Below are positions 21,913 through 33,742 of a stretch of 64,000 bases of DNA, piece after piece. Every line of letters begins with the position of its first letter. Within the stretch, counting starts at the first letter, position 1. The notes beneath the pieces were generated by a model, which saw only the letters and a list, made by a program, of their open reading frames with translations, searched no databases and had not been told where the DNA came from. Origin of the DNA: Scalesia atractyloides (Eukaryota; Streptophyta; Magnoliopsida; Asterales; Asteraceae); the NCBI GenBank assembly GCA_947069175.1, contig CAMTDV010000013.1, positions 54,876,610 through 54,940,609 on the forward strand, in the 5' to 3' direction. A program made the translations under genes and the position numbers.

Positions 21913-23160
21913 CCACGCTTCATTGACACCGACAAAGATGATTAATAATGCGGTTAAATGCTCCAAAGCCAACTTTGATAAGGTATATAAGTTTCCCTGA
22001 ACAAAGAAGGAATCATTCATTTCATTCTTTCTCACGTTCAATACTTATCTCTCAACCAATATGTATTTTCATGTTCGAGTCTTGTCACAAGGAAAACTAT
22101 TAGAGCCTCGTTGTAACGAGGCTAACGACTATCTATTTTGCATGATAAGTGCATGATAAGCCGACACACCAAGGTGAAGCAATCTGGTGCAATGCTCTCT
22201 CAACTCCTTGTCCATCCAAGCAAATTTTGGTAGCAAACAATGTGTGAATTTTCTAATTACATAGATTCCATGTGGAGATCAAATTTTTCGTATGTATATA
22301 GTATAAGCAAGATGTTTTTTCATGAAACTTTGCCAACTTTTTGAGGAAAGTTGGTTATTATATTATATTATTATATTATATTTATTCTATTCTATTCTAT
22401 TCTATTCATGTCTCTTGACGATATATAGACATCACTCTTTCATTTTGGTGAGAAAAATAATGATTTTTGCATGTCGGTCGTGAAAACCTTTGAACTAAAG
22501 TGCATTAGTTTTTCTATCCACCGCCATAGATGATAAGCAACTTTTAATTCATCTACATCGACTATCTCGTAAGTTTCCTTAATGAATTTTCCAAGGATAC
22601 CAACAGATGGTTAATTTTTGCAAAGTTAACAAGTCACTGAGTGTCCAACTTCACTCGCTAACTTAATTATATAACCTTTAATTAGGGAAGGTATAGTTGG
22701 CTTTTATAATAACATATACTTAGTAAGATTAAAACATAAAAAAAAGAAGTAAGCTCATAAATTTTCCTCATTAACATTGTTAACCGTCCTAACTCATGCC
22801 AACACTTAACCTAGTTCCTTTATGTTCTGATGTCAAATCCGTAGCATAAAATATTATATAACAATAAGATCATCAACAATTATAGTATTAGATTATCTAA
22901 AATAAAATCTAATATCTAAAAATGATGATCAAATAATACGATTGAAGAAACACCAAGTATAAATCAATGAGTTTATCCTTGTGGAAATGGTCTTGTCAAA
23001 ATGGGTTAATCTTTAATCTTCCTCGGTGATGACCGGAGTATGATCCCAAAACAAAACACTGCGAGACTTGTTACAGGAGAAGATGTGGTGTTTCTCCTTA
23101 TAACCACAATCCGGCATGAGAATAAGTATCGTTTAAGAACAATAAATGAGTTGTGTTAAG
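21913..23160. other. Non-coding, with a TTCTA microsatellite
   Basis: No gene is recognisable. A TATTA-rich stretch followed by repeats of TTCTA lies at about 22355-22407. The rest is AT-rich single-copy-looking DNA. Confidence 0.55.
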
Positions 23161-24318
23161 TGTGAGAGAATGAGAGAGCCAATGCTTAAACATGTGGTTG
23201 AAGGTTGGTATTTATAGGCAAGAGTATAGAGAGGGAGATGGGCGGATCTGCCTTGGGCAGAACATCGCCATTTGTCTCATTTGACACGATCGTTAGTGTT
23301 TGCAGGGGATTGAGACGTTGGTCCACAATGATTGAAGCTACGTGGCCTGATGGTTGTCCTTGTTATCGAGTTTATCACCAGCTATGATTGGAGATCATGG
23401 AGAAGTGAACGGCACAACCTGATGGGTTACACATTACCGACCTTTTGTACTTCTTGTCTCCTACACGATTGATCATCGTGAGAGTTGTCTGGGCAGAGCC
23501 TGTTGAAGGCTGATTAGCTGCAGCCCTTGCCATCTAAGGTAAGTAGTATTTGTACCTACCTTAGCTGTCACTGCCCTGCATGCACCTATATGAGCTTGAG
23601 CGCATGCTCTGGTGATATTTAAGTTTGCTAAGTCTGGGTATGACCTACTGCGTGCATATCTTGTAATGTCTTGCATAGGATTTGGGACCATGCCCCTTTA
23701 AGTCCCCCTCCCCAGTCTAGTGTTGCTCGGATGGTAAGTGAGTGGAGCTCCGAACTGGATGAGTTATCTATGGTCTTGTTGTTTGGCACAACCAAGTTAA
23801 TCTTGTGATGTTACATGGCTCTGCGCATGATCTTTTTTGCTTATTATGTAACTTCGTCACAGGCGCAAGGCGTGTGGGACCTTGTTTGCCTGGAGGGAAA
23901 GGAATTTCGTTGCGCACCTGCTGAAGGTTTGAATTCAAGAGAGAATCTTTTGAAGATAAGGTTTGGTGAGAAATATGGCTAATGTGGACCATTGATACTG
24001 TGCAAAGCATGTCGTCAGAGTGTCAATGGTTCTTTTCCGCCATGTCTTAGGCGAGTAGCGGCCACGCGTGTGTGAGGCGTCCTTTCAGCTTTTTGTTGCC
24101 TGACGTGTTGACTTCTGATTGGCACTCGCCAGAAGTGGTGGGCACGGTTACCTATAGCATTAAATCGATTGGTATAAATACGCCATTTAGGGTATGAAGA
24201 TTCATCACCTCTTTCAAACCACCTCCAAAATTCTCTCAACCCTCATTTGTTCTTTGTTGTTCTTGAAGATCTCTTAGAACTCTTCAAACTTCTCACAAGG
24301 ATACCTATTCTTTTCTAG
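23161..24318 (+). promoter_or_regulatory. Upstream region of the PF04195-like gene
   Basis: A TATA box (TATAAATA, about 24172-24179) is followed by a C/T-rich untranslated leader up to the coding start near 24319. A second TATA-like box reads on the minus strand at about 23207-23220 (CTATAAATACC) with a C/T-rich minus-strand sequence after it, so the interval could hold two divergent promoters. It could also be an old LTR; I could not find its partner. Confidence 0.4.
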
Positions 24319-24947
24319 AGTCATTCTACTATTTCGACTTCATCTCAACAAGAGGACGTAGTACCCAAAGTTGAAGAGATTTCTAGTAGTTTACCACCGT
24401 TGAAGTGGAACGAAGCAGCCTTCGGCCAGATTGTAAACAACCTCCACTTTTTGAGCCTATGGAATGTGTACATTTCCGGCGACAGTCAGACTACCACCAA
24501 TGCCCCTGCTGGTTTCATTACATTGTTTTCCAATGTCTTCCATGACGACAACTTTCGTTTTCTAATGACCAAATTCTTTGCCGACTTATTATCCTACTAC
24601 TGCTTCCATATTTCTCAGTTGAGTCCCATGGGGATGGTGCGTATCAAGCATTTTGGAGTTCACTTGTTGGTCTCAGTGCATTGAGCCCACTATGGATAGA
24701 TTTCGGGTATTTTATCAACTCCATTGTACATTAGGGTTCTACTCATTTAACAAGCGTGGTGTTGCGAAGGGGTGGTTCTTATGGATATGACCTTCAGGAG
24801 AGTGGAGGAGATCGAGACTAAGAAGAAATCTGTTCTAATGAGCAAAGCGTGGTATAGAGATTGTGCACCCTTCCTTCTAATTGTTGAGTGAGAGGACCCT
24901 TGTTGCGGCTGGGATGAGCACCTGATGGGATGCCAACAACAAGCATG
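24319..24947 (+). pseudogene. PF04195-like 'putative gypsy-type transposon' gene, 5' part
   Basis: Open from 24319; the original ATG is not visible. Ser-rich N-terminus, then LPPLKWNEAAFGQIV, a Phe-rich middle (NVFHDDNFRFLMTKFFADLL) and HISQLSPMGMVRIKHF. This is the look of the plant domain named 'putative gypsy type transposon' (PF04195), whose role is unknown. A frameshift near 24665-24680 moves the frame; the continuation (CIEPTMDRFRVFYQLH...FNKRGVAKGWF) runs on with further stops. It is cut at about 24947 by the family B block and resumes at 56701. The family call is from memory of the motif pattern. Confidence 0.55.
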
Positions 24948-25114
24948 TCCTATTAAAATCAATTCAAAAACAATACTAATAACTTAATATAGAAATGAGT
25001 AATCCTAGGTCAATGCCTAGACTCGGAAATCTAAGGAATGTGCTCATGTAAGTTTGAGATTAAACACAAAAGGCTAGTGTTTAATTCTCTCAAACGTTGG
25101 CTCTGATACCAACC
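24948..25114 (-). mobile_element. Truncated leader of a third family B unit, with PBS
   Basis: Matches the leader at 53087-53255 of the full B unit and contains the PBS on the minus strand (25100-25111, TGGTATCAGAGC). It stops near the point where the extra ORF would start. So the LTR at 25115-28561 once served as the 5' LTR of a further unit, now deleted. Confidence 0.75.
25100..25111 (-). other. Primer binding site, family B (left unit)
   Basis: GCTCTGATACCA on the plus strand; on the minus strand TGGTATCAGAGC, initiator tRNA-Met type. Three bases separate it from the LTR end. Confidence 0.85.
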
Positions 25115-26196
25115 TGTCACACCGCGGATTTCCAACCCAAATCCATACACTAGTGGGCCCGGGTGGGGAGTATTGTGACGTCAGTTGATAACATCATTGT
25201 CAATTAAACATGGCACATCGGAAGTCTTAGAGTTAAAATTACTATTACAAAACGAACGTTTGAAATAAAAAAATAATATACAGACTCGTAATAGAAGATC
25301 CACAGGCGGATCATAAATTGTACATGGAAAGAATATAAAACAGACTTTGGGCAGATCTAGGATTTTCAAGATCCTCTATCACTAAATGCATTCCAGCCTA
25401 TTTTTGTATTGTACATGCAAGCTCAGGCTTTTGAAAATACGTCAGCTTTCACTGGTAAATACACCCAACTGACTCATTTTGAAATCATTTCAAAAATGTT
25501 TTAAGTGCGTATCAGCACAAAATCTTTTTATAACTTGGGAAAGTTGACCGTCCAACCTTGTTAACAGATTTACATGTTTGTCCATACACACAGGGCCCGG
25601 TACGGAGACTGAGACATGATTAACATACACACCACTTTGGACTCATGAAGGAGTCAATTCCTCCCAACCTTGTGGGAATGCATTATTGAGCGTTTATCGG
25701 GTGTATGCCTACACCCGCGCTAAGGTCGTTGGCCATTTCTATTGTAATGAGCCGAGGATATCCAAGACACGGTAGTTAACCCCCGATCTTTAAGTTATCA
25801 AACAAAACTGATTAAAACAGAATATGCGGATACTAGCCATAATCCGACATTCGATTGATCCCATTTCCGACCAAGCGGTAATAATTTATCGTAACCCAAG
25901 CCCGTATAGAGGAAATAAGTCGAGAGTATTTAACTGAGCTAGTCTTCTTTAATTTGAATAACTCAGCCGTACACAAAAGTACTAAGTGCAGAAAGCATTT
26001 ACCGGCAAGTCTCTAGTTTGGATTATGGCATAAACTAACCAATTAAATACTAATGGTCTTATTTAAGTCATAAACTTAGACCGTGTAGTGTACAGGATCA
26101 AGACGTATAACGCTTGATTAAACGGTGATTGGATAGTATGTAATTTAATTCCAACAAGTACCTTGACTTGTCTAATATGGATAAACTATAAACATT

Positions 26197-27140
26197 CTGG
26201 ATTTTGAGACTTAAATGACAGGGTTAAACCCGTTTCGGTTAATTTCGGTAAACTAGTTACATATACTTAACCGTACTCATATCAGCGATATCGGGTAACC
26301 GGATAGGTAATGGACAAGTTCTATATGCCTTTATATTTTAAATAAGTTGTAATATCAGTAGGATATCACTTTTATGCCTGTTATGGTTTTAAAATGAAAC
26401 TATGCCTCAAAGGGCGTTTCGGTAATTTCATACCGTATAAAAGTAACTTCAATATAATTAAATGTTATAATTATAATTATTCTGGAAAAATAAATCATTT
26501 ATGATATAATATCAGTAGGATATCAATTATATGTGTAATTTATATTTTATGACCAAATTATGCACCAAAGGGCATTTTGGTCATTTTACACATAGTTTAT
26601 AAATTATTTAGGATTCTGAGTTTATAACATGTACCTACTGTAAAAATGTTTAAAATAAGTTTTAAAATCAGTAGGTAGCAAATCTTGGTCAATTAATATG
26701 GTTTAAAACCATACTATGCGCCGAAACGGCACTTATGTCGTAAAATGACGTTGTATGCGATGTTTAATGAAAACTGACGTTAAGGTAAGATTAAAATATT
26801 AAGATATGCTATTTAATATAACATATCAGTAGGAAAATAATTTACCTTAAAAAGATTTGATTAAAACTATTTTATGAGCCACAAGGGCTAAATCATCATT
26901 TATCGACATAATTTAAGGACCTGTTTGTAAACTCAGTTTATAATCTGATTTAACATCCAAATAATCCTACTTATAATATTATATCAGTAGGAAAGTTATT
27001 TTCAAGTTCATTATGATTAAAAATCTTGTTTTATAAAAAAGGGCATTTTAGTCAAAAATGGCATAATTGCGGAACTTGCGCATAAACTTGGATTATGATT
27101 ATCCCTTTTGAGCCCTTGCCTCACCAGAGCTAAAAACTCT
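26197..27140 (-). repeat. Degenerate array of about 157 bp in family B LTR
   Basis: The motif ATCAGTAGG starts at 26354, 26511, 26667, 26825 and 26983: spacings 157, 156, 158, 158. Each unit also holds a block like CAAAGGGCATTTTGGTCATTT. A weaker unit precedes the first. The same phase is seen at 31599-32223 and 54489-55119. Confidence 0.8.
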
Positions 27141-28119
27141 AGTTCCAACGTGTCTCGTAGGTATACGTCCAACTGGGGTGATCATGTAATATAACCTTAG
27201 AGGGTTATGCTACATTATATTATGATCATAATGCAACTTTAGATCAGTAGGTAACTAATCTAAACCGTGTCAGAATTGAAAGTCAAAGTAGAAGGTAAAC
27301 TTCACACTTTCGGTTTCGAACGAACCTAAAACTGAAATTGACAAGCCGAACATGTTCTTACATGTTCTAATAATTATTACCAACTTGTTTAAGTGTAAAA
27401 ACAGGTTTCATAACATATATAAGATCAATTTACGATTTTTCTGAAAAATGGCCTGTTTGACTTTTTAATATCGTAACTTTAATCTGTCCATTGGTCTAGC
27501 AAACGTGATCTTCAGGAGGTGCCCTTTATAGGGACTAACACCTACCTTATTCCGATCACTTAGCCTTGTTCATTGCAAACAATGGCTGGACCACAATGGT
27601 CTTAACCGAAAGCAAAGCGTTTTCCGTAAAACGCTTGACTTTTGGCTATAAAAGCCTATAAACGAAAATGCAAGATCAAGGAACACTTACAAGAGGTTCC
27701 TAGAATGCAGGAGAACTAAGTTGGATGCTCCTTTCAGTTAGGTACTTTCAGAGAACGGAGATAGAGTTGAAAATGAGAAAGGTGCAAGTTCAAATGGTGA
27801 ACTTGGACACCTATTTATATTTGGAGAACTCAAAGGAGGAAATGTCAGGTGTTTAGGGGTGTAACAGGAAGCTTACAAGTGTCCCAAAACGTGGCATAGC
27901 TGTTTGGGAAGCCATGGTTTCGAGATAATGGTTTTTTTCATTTTTGTCAAATTTAAAAATTTTGACAAAATTTAAAATTTTTTCACATTTAGCCCCTCAA
28001 CTTATTAAAACTCTTTATAATCTTCTAAAACACCTTTTTAGCATATTTAGCCATCCTTAGCCAATTTTTTTGGCATACACGGGATTATGCCCGGACATTG
28101 TTGTGCGCTGGGTTCATTA

Positions 28120-28480
28120 AAATGTCACTCAGAGGTAAAAATTAACATGTTGACACATTTAATCCCTCCATTATCCAACTTTCACATATTTACAGAATTG
28201 AACCCTCTCGTCCAAATAAATGGCACGAATGAGAGTTAGGACTACGCAAAGGATCACTCAGAGGCTTATTATAAGCATGTTGACTCTGATGTCACTTAGA
28301 GGCTGGGCATGTGGACATACCAGTCACTCAGAGGCCACGTTTTAAGCATGTTGACATATCAGTCACTCAAAGGCTAATAATTTAAGCATGTTGACATATG
28401 AGTCACTCAGAGGTTGTTATTTATGCATGTTGACATCGGATCGTCACTCGGCTCAGTTTGAGCATGTTGACACCTTTAGT
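28120..28480 (-). repeat. 40-bp repeat cluster in U3 of family B LTR
   Basis: TCACTCAGAGGC-type units alternate with GCATGTTGACATAT. Core positions are 28255, 28293, 28325, 28364, 28404 and 28444, about 40 bp apart, with an outlier at 28125. Equivalent clusters lie at about 33480-33675 and 56385-56600. Lying just upstream of the TATA box, they may act as promoter repeats. Confidence 0.7.
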
Positions 28481-28561
28481 CCTTATTGCTCTTTAATAGA
28501 TTATATTTAAAATACAACACGTGTCAGTATACTATTGGATACGATTTTACAGGGTGTTACA

Positions 28562-29003
28562 TCCTCACCCTCTTAAAAGAAATCTCGACCTCGAGATTTT
28601 ATTCAAAAAGATGGGGGTACTTTTGTCGCATAGTGGACTCAACCTCCCATGTGTACTCGGGACCTCTAAATGCGTCTCACTTGACCTTTACTATAGGTAT
28701 CATTTTCCTTTGGAGCTTCTTAACCTGTCGATCCTCGATCGAAATTGGTTTCTCAACGAATCTCAGGTTTTCATCAATTTGCATATCCTTGTGCGATATT
28801 GCTAGCGATTCAACGACTAGACATTTCTTAAGATTAATGATGTGGAATACATCATGAATTCCACTAAGCTCCTCTGGCAATCTGAGCTTATAAGCTACAG
28901 TGCCGACACATTCGACTATTTCGAATGGTCCAATGTATCTTAGGCTTAACTTGCCCTTCTTCCCGTAGCGCATCACACCTTTCCAGTGTGACACTTTTAA
29001 CAT
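28562..29003 (-). pseudogene. pol: B1 integrase C-terminus and chromodomain
   Basis: C-terminal part of a chromovirus polyprotein. It starts with the KVSHWKGVMRYGKKGKLS segment, then GPFEIVECVGTVAYKLRLP (integrase C-terminal domain). It ends in a chromodomain-like stretch (IPIVKVK..DAFRGPEYTWEVES) that would tether integration to chromatin. The conserved Trp after KVK is TGA, a stop. A polypurine tract (28562-28577, slightly mutated) separates it from the LTR. Confidence 0.8.
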
Positions 29004-29059
29004 GACTTTGTCCCCTATTTGGAACTTAAAGGTTTACGCCTCTTGTCAACATAGCTCTT

Positions 29060-30420
29060 CTACCTATCCCTGGCAGCTTTGAGACGATCACGAATCTGCA
29101 CAATCTTTTTCGTGGTCTCCAGGACAATCTCCAATCCTGATAGTTGGGCTTCCTCAACTTCTGCCCAACACACGGGCGTTCTACATTTTCTCCCATACAA
29201 GGCCTCAAAAGGAGCAGCCTTGATGCTTGTATGACAACTATTATTGTAGGAGAATTCTATTAGGGGTAAGTGGTCATCCCAACTTCCACCTAAATCAATC
29301 ACACATGCTCTAAGCATGTCTTCCAACGTTTGAATAGTACGCTCACTTTGACCATCAGTCTGCGGATGGTAAGCCATACTAAAATTCAATCTTGTGCCTA
29401 ACGATTGTGGAAACTTTTCCAAAAGTGAGATGTGTATCTAGTATCTCTGTCAGATATAATAGATACCGGCACAACGTGTAGGGACACAATCTTGTCCACA
29501 TACAACTTAGCCAATTTGTCTGAATTAAAACGTTTCCTTTATTGGCAAGAAATGTGCTGACTTAGTCAGCCTATCCACAATGACCCAAATAGTGTCATTT
29601 CCACTTTTGGTCTTAAGTAACTTGGTAATCAAGTCCATAGTTACCATTTCCCATTTCCATGTGGGAATTTCTAACTGTTGTAGAAGTCCTGACGAAATCT
29701 GATGTTCGGCTTTAACTTGCGAACACGTCAGACACTTAGCTACATAAGTGGCTATGGATTTCTTCAAACCCATCCACCAATAATTCTTCTTAAGATCTTG
29801 ATACATCTTGTCACCACCTGGGTGAACTAAGTATCTAGAGTTATGTGCTTCTTGGAGGATTAGATCTCTAAGTCCTCCAAGGATTGGAACCCAAATTCTA
29901 TCATTAAATCTAAGGATTCCATCTTTTCCAAGCGTTAACTGATCAACAGTTCCGCCTAATCCCTTATTAGGAATGTTAGCCTCTAATAGAGCTTGCTTTT
30001 GCGCATCTAATAGCTTCTCATTTAAGCTATTTCTGTGCTTAATGCTCTTAGCATTAATCCTTATAGGTTTAACTCGTTCTTTGCAACTTAAGGCATCAGC
30101 AACTACATTTGCCTTACCTGGATGGTAGTGAATCTCGTAATCATAATCATTAAGCGTTTCCATCGATCGGCGTTGTCGCATGTTCAATTCCTTCTGATTG
30201 AACAGATGCTGGAGACTTTTATGGTCTATGTATATAATACACTTTGTGCCATACAAGTAATGTCTCCACAATTTTAGTGCAAATACAACGGCACCCAGTT
30301 CCAAGTCGTGCGTGGTGTAATTCCTTTCATGCACCTTTAATTGTCGTGATGCATAGGCAAGCACTTTGCCTTTTTGCATTAGCACACAGCCCATGCCAGT
30401 GTGCGATGCATCATAATAGA
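29060..30420 (-). pseudogene. pol: B1 RNase H and integrase core, broken
   Basis: RNase H opens with MGCVLMQKGKVLAYASRQL (30394) after a frameshifted YYDASHTG; it keeps HDLELGAVVFAL and the Asp of DHKSL. The integrase zinc finger is intact (HPGGDK...CLTCSQ). The core holds VDRLTKSAHFLP, then a frameshift near 29525 and the YHPQTDGQSERTIQ segment with the catalytic Glu (29422-29060). A second frame change leads into the C-terminal domain. Confidence 0.85.
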
Positions 30421-31150
30421 CTACAAATTCTTAAATACCCTCAGGTAGAGAAACACAGGAGCATTTCTTAACTTGTCTTTTAGAATCTCAAAGGATTCGT
30501 GTTGTTTGAGACCCCAATTATACTTAACATTCTTATGGGTCAAGGTAGCCAAAGGAGTGGGTATCCTTGAGAAGTTCTCAATGAACCTCTTATAGTATCC
30601 AGCCAATCCTAGGAAACTACGAATCTCCGATGGGGCCTTGGGCACATCCCAATTCATTATAGCCTCAATTTTGGCGGGATTCACTTAGATACCACGCTCA
30701 CTTACCATATGTCCAAGAAATTGGACTTCTCTAAGCCAATATTCACAGTTAGAGAATTTAGCATAAGGCTTCTCTTGCCTTAGAAATTCTAAGATGCATC
30801 GAAGATGTTTCTCGTGATCAACTTGATTACAAGAATAGATAAGTATGTCGTCTATGAAGACGATGACAAACTTATCCAAATATGGTTTGCAGACTCTATT
30901 CATGAGATCCATGAATGCTGCAGGTGCATTTGTGAGCCCAAAAGGCATCACCAAAAATTCAATGTGACCATATCGGGTCCTGAAGGCAGTCTTAGGAATA
31001 TCCTCACTCCTAACCTTCAGTTGATGATATCCAGATCTTAAAGCAATCTTGGAGAAATAACTTGCCCCTTGAAGTTGGTCAAATAAATCGTTGATCCTGG
31101 GCAATGGATATCGGTTCTTTATTGTTATCTTATTTAGTTCACGATAATCA
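30421..31150 (-). pseudogene. pol: B1 reverse transcriptase, 5' truncated
   Basis: RT from DYRELNKITIKNRYPLPR to the connection segment (AGYYKRFIENFSRI). The polymerase pair is kept (FIDDILIYS, codons 30847-30852). The first catalytic Asp is lost: SKIALRSGYHQL, codon GCT at 31042-31044, where the sister copy has GAT. The N-terminal third, protease and gag are missing, because the sequence jumps at about 31151 into LTR sequence that stays in frame and gives a chimeric ORF start. Confidence 0.85.
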
Positions 31151-33742
31151 ATGGGGGAAATAAGTCGAGAGTATTTACCTGAGCTAGTCTTCTTTAATTT
31201 TAATAACTCAGCCGTACACAAAAGTACTAAGTGCAGATAGCATTTACCGGCAAGTCTCTAATCTGGATTATGGCATAAACTAACCAATTAAATACTAACG
31301 GTTTTATTTAAGTCATAAACTTAGACCGTGTAGTGTACAGGATCAAGACGTATAACACTTGATTAAACGATGATTGGATAGAATGTAGTTTAATCCCAAC
31401 AAGTACCTTGACTTATGTAATATGGATAAACTATAAACATTCAGGATTTTGAGACTTAAATGACAAGGTTAAACCAGTTTCGGTTAATTTATGTAAACTA
31501 GTTACATATACTTAACCGTACGCATATCAGCGATATCGGGTAACCGGATAGGTCATGGACAACTTCTATATGCCTTTATATTTTAAATAAGTTGTAATAT
31601 CAGTAGGATATCACTTTTATGCCCGTTAAGGTATTAAATAAAACTATGCCTCATAAGGGCGTTTCGGTAATTTGATATCGTATAAAAGGAACTTGTATAT
31701 AATTAAATGTTATAATTATAAATATTCTGAAAATAAATTATTTATGATATAATACCAGTAGGATATCAATTATATGTGTAATTTATATTTTATGACCAAA
31801 TTATGCACCAAAGGGCATTTTGGTCATTTTACACCTAGTTTATAAATTATTTGGGATTCTGAGTTTATAACATTTACCTACTGTAAAATATTTAAAATAA
31901 GTTTTAAATCAGTAGGTAACAAGTCTTGGTCAATTAATATGGTTTAAAACCATACTATGCGCCGAAACGACGCTTATGTCGTAAAATGACGTTGTATGCG
32001 ATGTTTATTGAAAACTGACGTTAAGGTCAGATTAAAATGTTTTAGATATGCTATTTATTATAACATATCATTAGGTAAATGATTTACCTTGAAAAGTGAT
32101 TAAAACCATTTTATGAGCCACAAGGGCTAAATCGTCATTTAACGACATAATTGAAGGACCTGTTTGTAAACTCAGTTTATAATCTGAGTTAACATCCCAA
32201 ATAATCCTACTTATAATATTACATCAGTAGGAAAGTTAATTTCAAGTTCACTATGATTAAAAATCTTGTTTTATAAAAAGGGGTATTTTAGTCAAAAATG
32301 GCATAATTGTGGAACTTACGCATAAACATGGATTCTGCTTATCATCATGTAATATAACATCAGAGAGTTATGCTACATTATATTATGATCATAATGCAAC
32401 TTTGGCTCAGTAGGTAACTAATCTAAATCGGGTCATAATCGAAAGTCAAAAAAGAAGTCAAACTTCGCGACTTTCGGTTGCGAACCGACCCTAAAACTGA
32501 AATTGACGAGCCGAACATGTTCTTACATGTTCTAATAATTATTACCAACTTTTTAAGTATCAAAACAGGTTTCATAACATATAAAAGATCAATTTACGAT
32601 TTTTCCGAAAAATGGCCTGTTTAACTTTTGGATATCGTAACTTTGACCGGTCAATTGGTCTAGCAAACGTGATCTTTAGGAGGTGCCCTTTATAGGGACT
32701 AACACCTACCTTATTCCAATCACTTAGCCATGTTCATTACGAACAATGGCTGGACCACAATGGTCTTAACCGAAAGTCATAGCGTTTTCTATAAAACGCT
32801 TGACTTTTGGCTATAAAAGCCTATAAACGAAAATGCAAGTGCAAGGAACACTTACAAGAGGTTCCTAGAATGCAAGAGAACTAAGTTGGATGCTCCTTTC
32901 AGTTAGGAACTTCCAGAGGAGGGAGATAGAGTTGAAAAATGAGAAAGGTGCAGGTTCAAATGGTGAACTTGGACACCTATTTATAGTTGGAGAACTCAAA
33001 GAAGGAAATGCCAGGTTTTTAGGGGTGTAAGAGGAAGCTTACAAATGTCCCAAAACGTGGCATAGCTGTCTGGGAAGTCATGGTTTTGAGAAAATGGTTT
33101 TTGGCATTTTTGTTTGGAGGCCAAGGAAACTTTATTCAGACAAAGGCCTCTCGCGCCCCGCGAGAGGCCGAGGTCTTGCCTCCCGCGCCCCGCGAGCGCC
33201 CCTTATCAGATTTCAAAATTTGTCACATTTAGCCCCTCAACTAATTAAACCTCTTTTTAACCTTCTAAAACACCTTTTTAGCATATTTAGCCCTCCGTAG
33301 CGAATTTTTTTGGCATACTCGGGATTATGCCCGGACATTGTTGAGCTCTCGGTTCTTTAAAAGGTCACTCAAAGGTAAAAATTAACATGTTGACACTTTT
33401 AATCTCTCCATTATCCAACTTTGACATATTTACAGAATTGAACCCTCTCGTCCAAAGAAATGACACGTATGAGAGTTAGGACTTCGCAAAGGATCACTCA
33501 GAGGCTTTTTATAAGCATGTTGACACCGATGTCACGCAGAGGCTGGGCATGTTGACATATCAGTCACTCAGAGGCCAAGTTTTAACATGTTGACATATCA
33601 GTCACTCAGAGGCTAATAGTTTAAGCATGTTGACATATCAGTCACTCAGAGGCTCAGTTTGAGCATGTTGACGCCTTTAGTCCTTATTGGTCTTTAATAG
33701 ACTATATTTAAATATGACACTTGTCACTATACTATTGGATAT
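31151..33742 (-). repeat. Family B LTR, middle copy, truncated and split by element C
   Basis: Matches about 25915-28540 of the left LTR. It continues beyond element C at 36642-36664, ending GGGTGTTACA next to the PPT and pol of the full B unit. Its own last 800 bp (minus-strand 3' end) and everything after are missing. TATA box at 32977-32985 (minus). It carries the perfect GC-rich hairpin at 33145-33169. Confidence 0.8.
33145..33169. repeat. Perfect GC-rich hairpin in LTR B
   Basis: 11-bp stem GGCCTCTCGCG with its exact complement and a CCC loop, followed by an imperfect second copy. An imperfect version is in the LTR at 56039-56063; the left LTR has none at the equivalent point (about 27940). 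It lies about 160 bp upstream of the minus-strand TATA box. Confidence 0.8.

Larger units (their letters stand above)
25115..28561 (-). repeat. Family B giant LTR, left copy
   Basis: About 3447 bp. Minus-strand start TGTAACACCC (28552-28561) and end GTGTGACA (25115-25122). Homologous over its full length to 53256-56700 and in part to 31151-33742. A TATA box on the minus strand (27811-27819) leaves about 750 bp of U3 and about 2.7 kb of R-U5. It lacks the GC-rich hairpin segment that the other two copies carry. Confidence 0.85.

Noticed and set aside
28486..28857. Plus-strand ORFs over the family B pol (also 30805-31041, 36558-36927, 38313-38513)
   Set aside because: They are antisense shadows of the RT, RNase H and integrase coding sequence on the minus strand.
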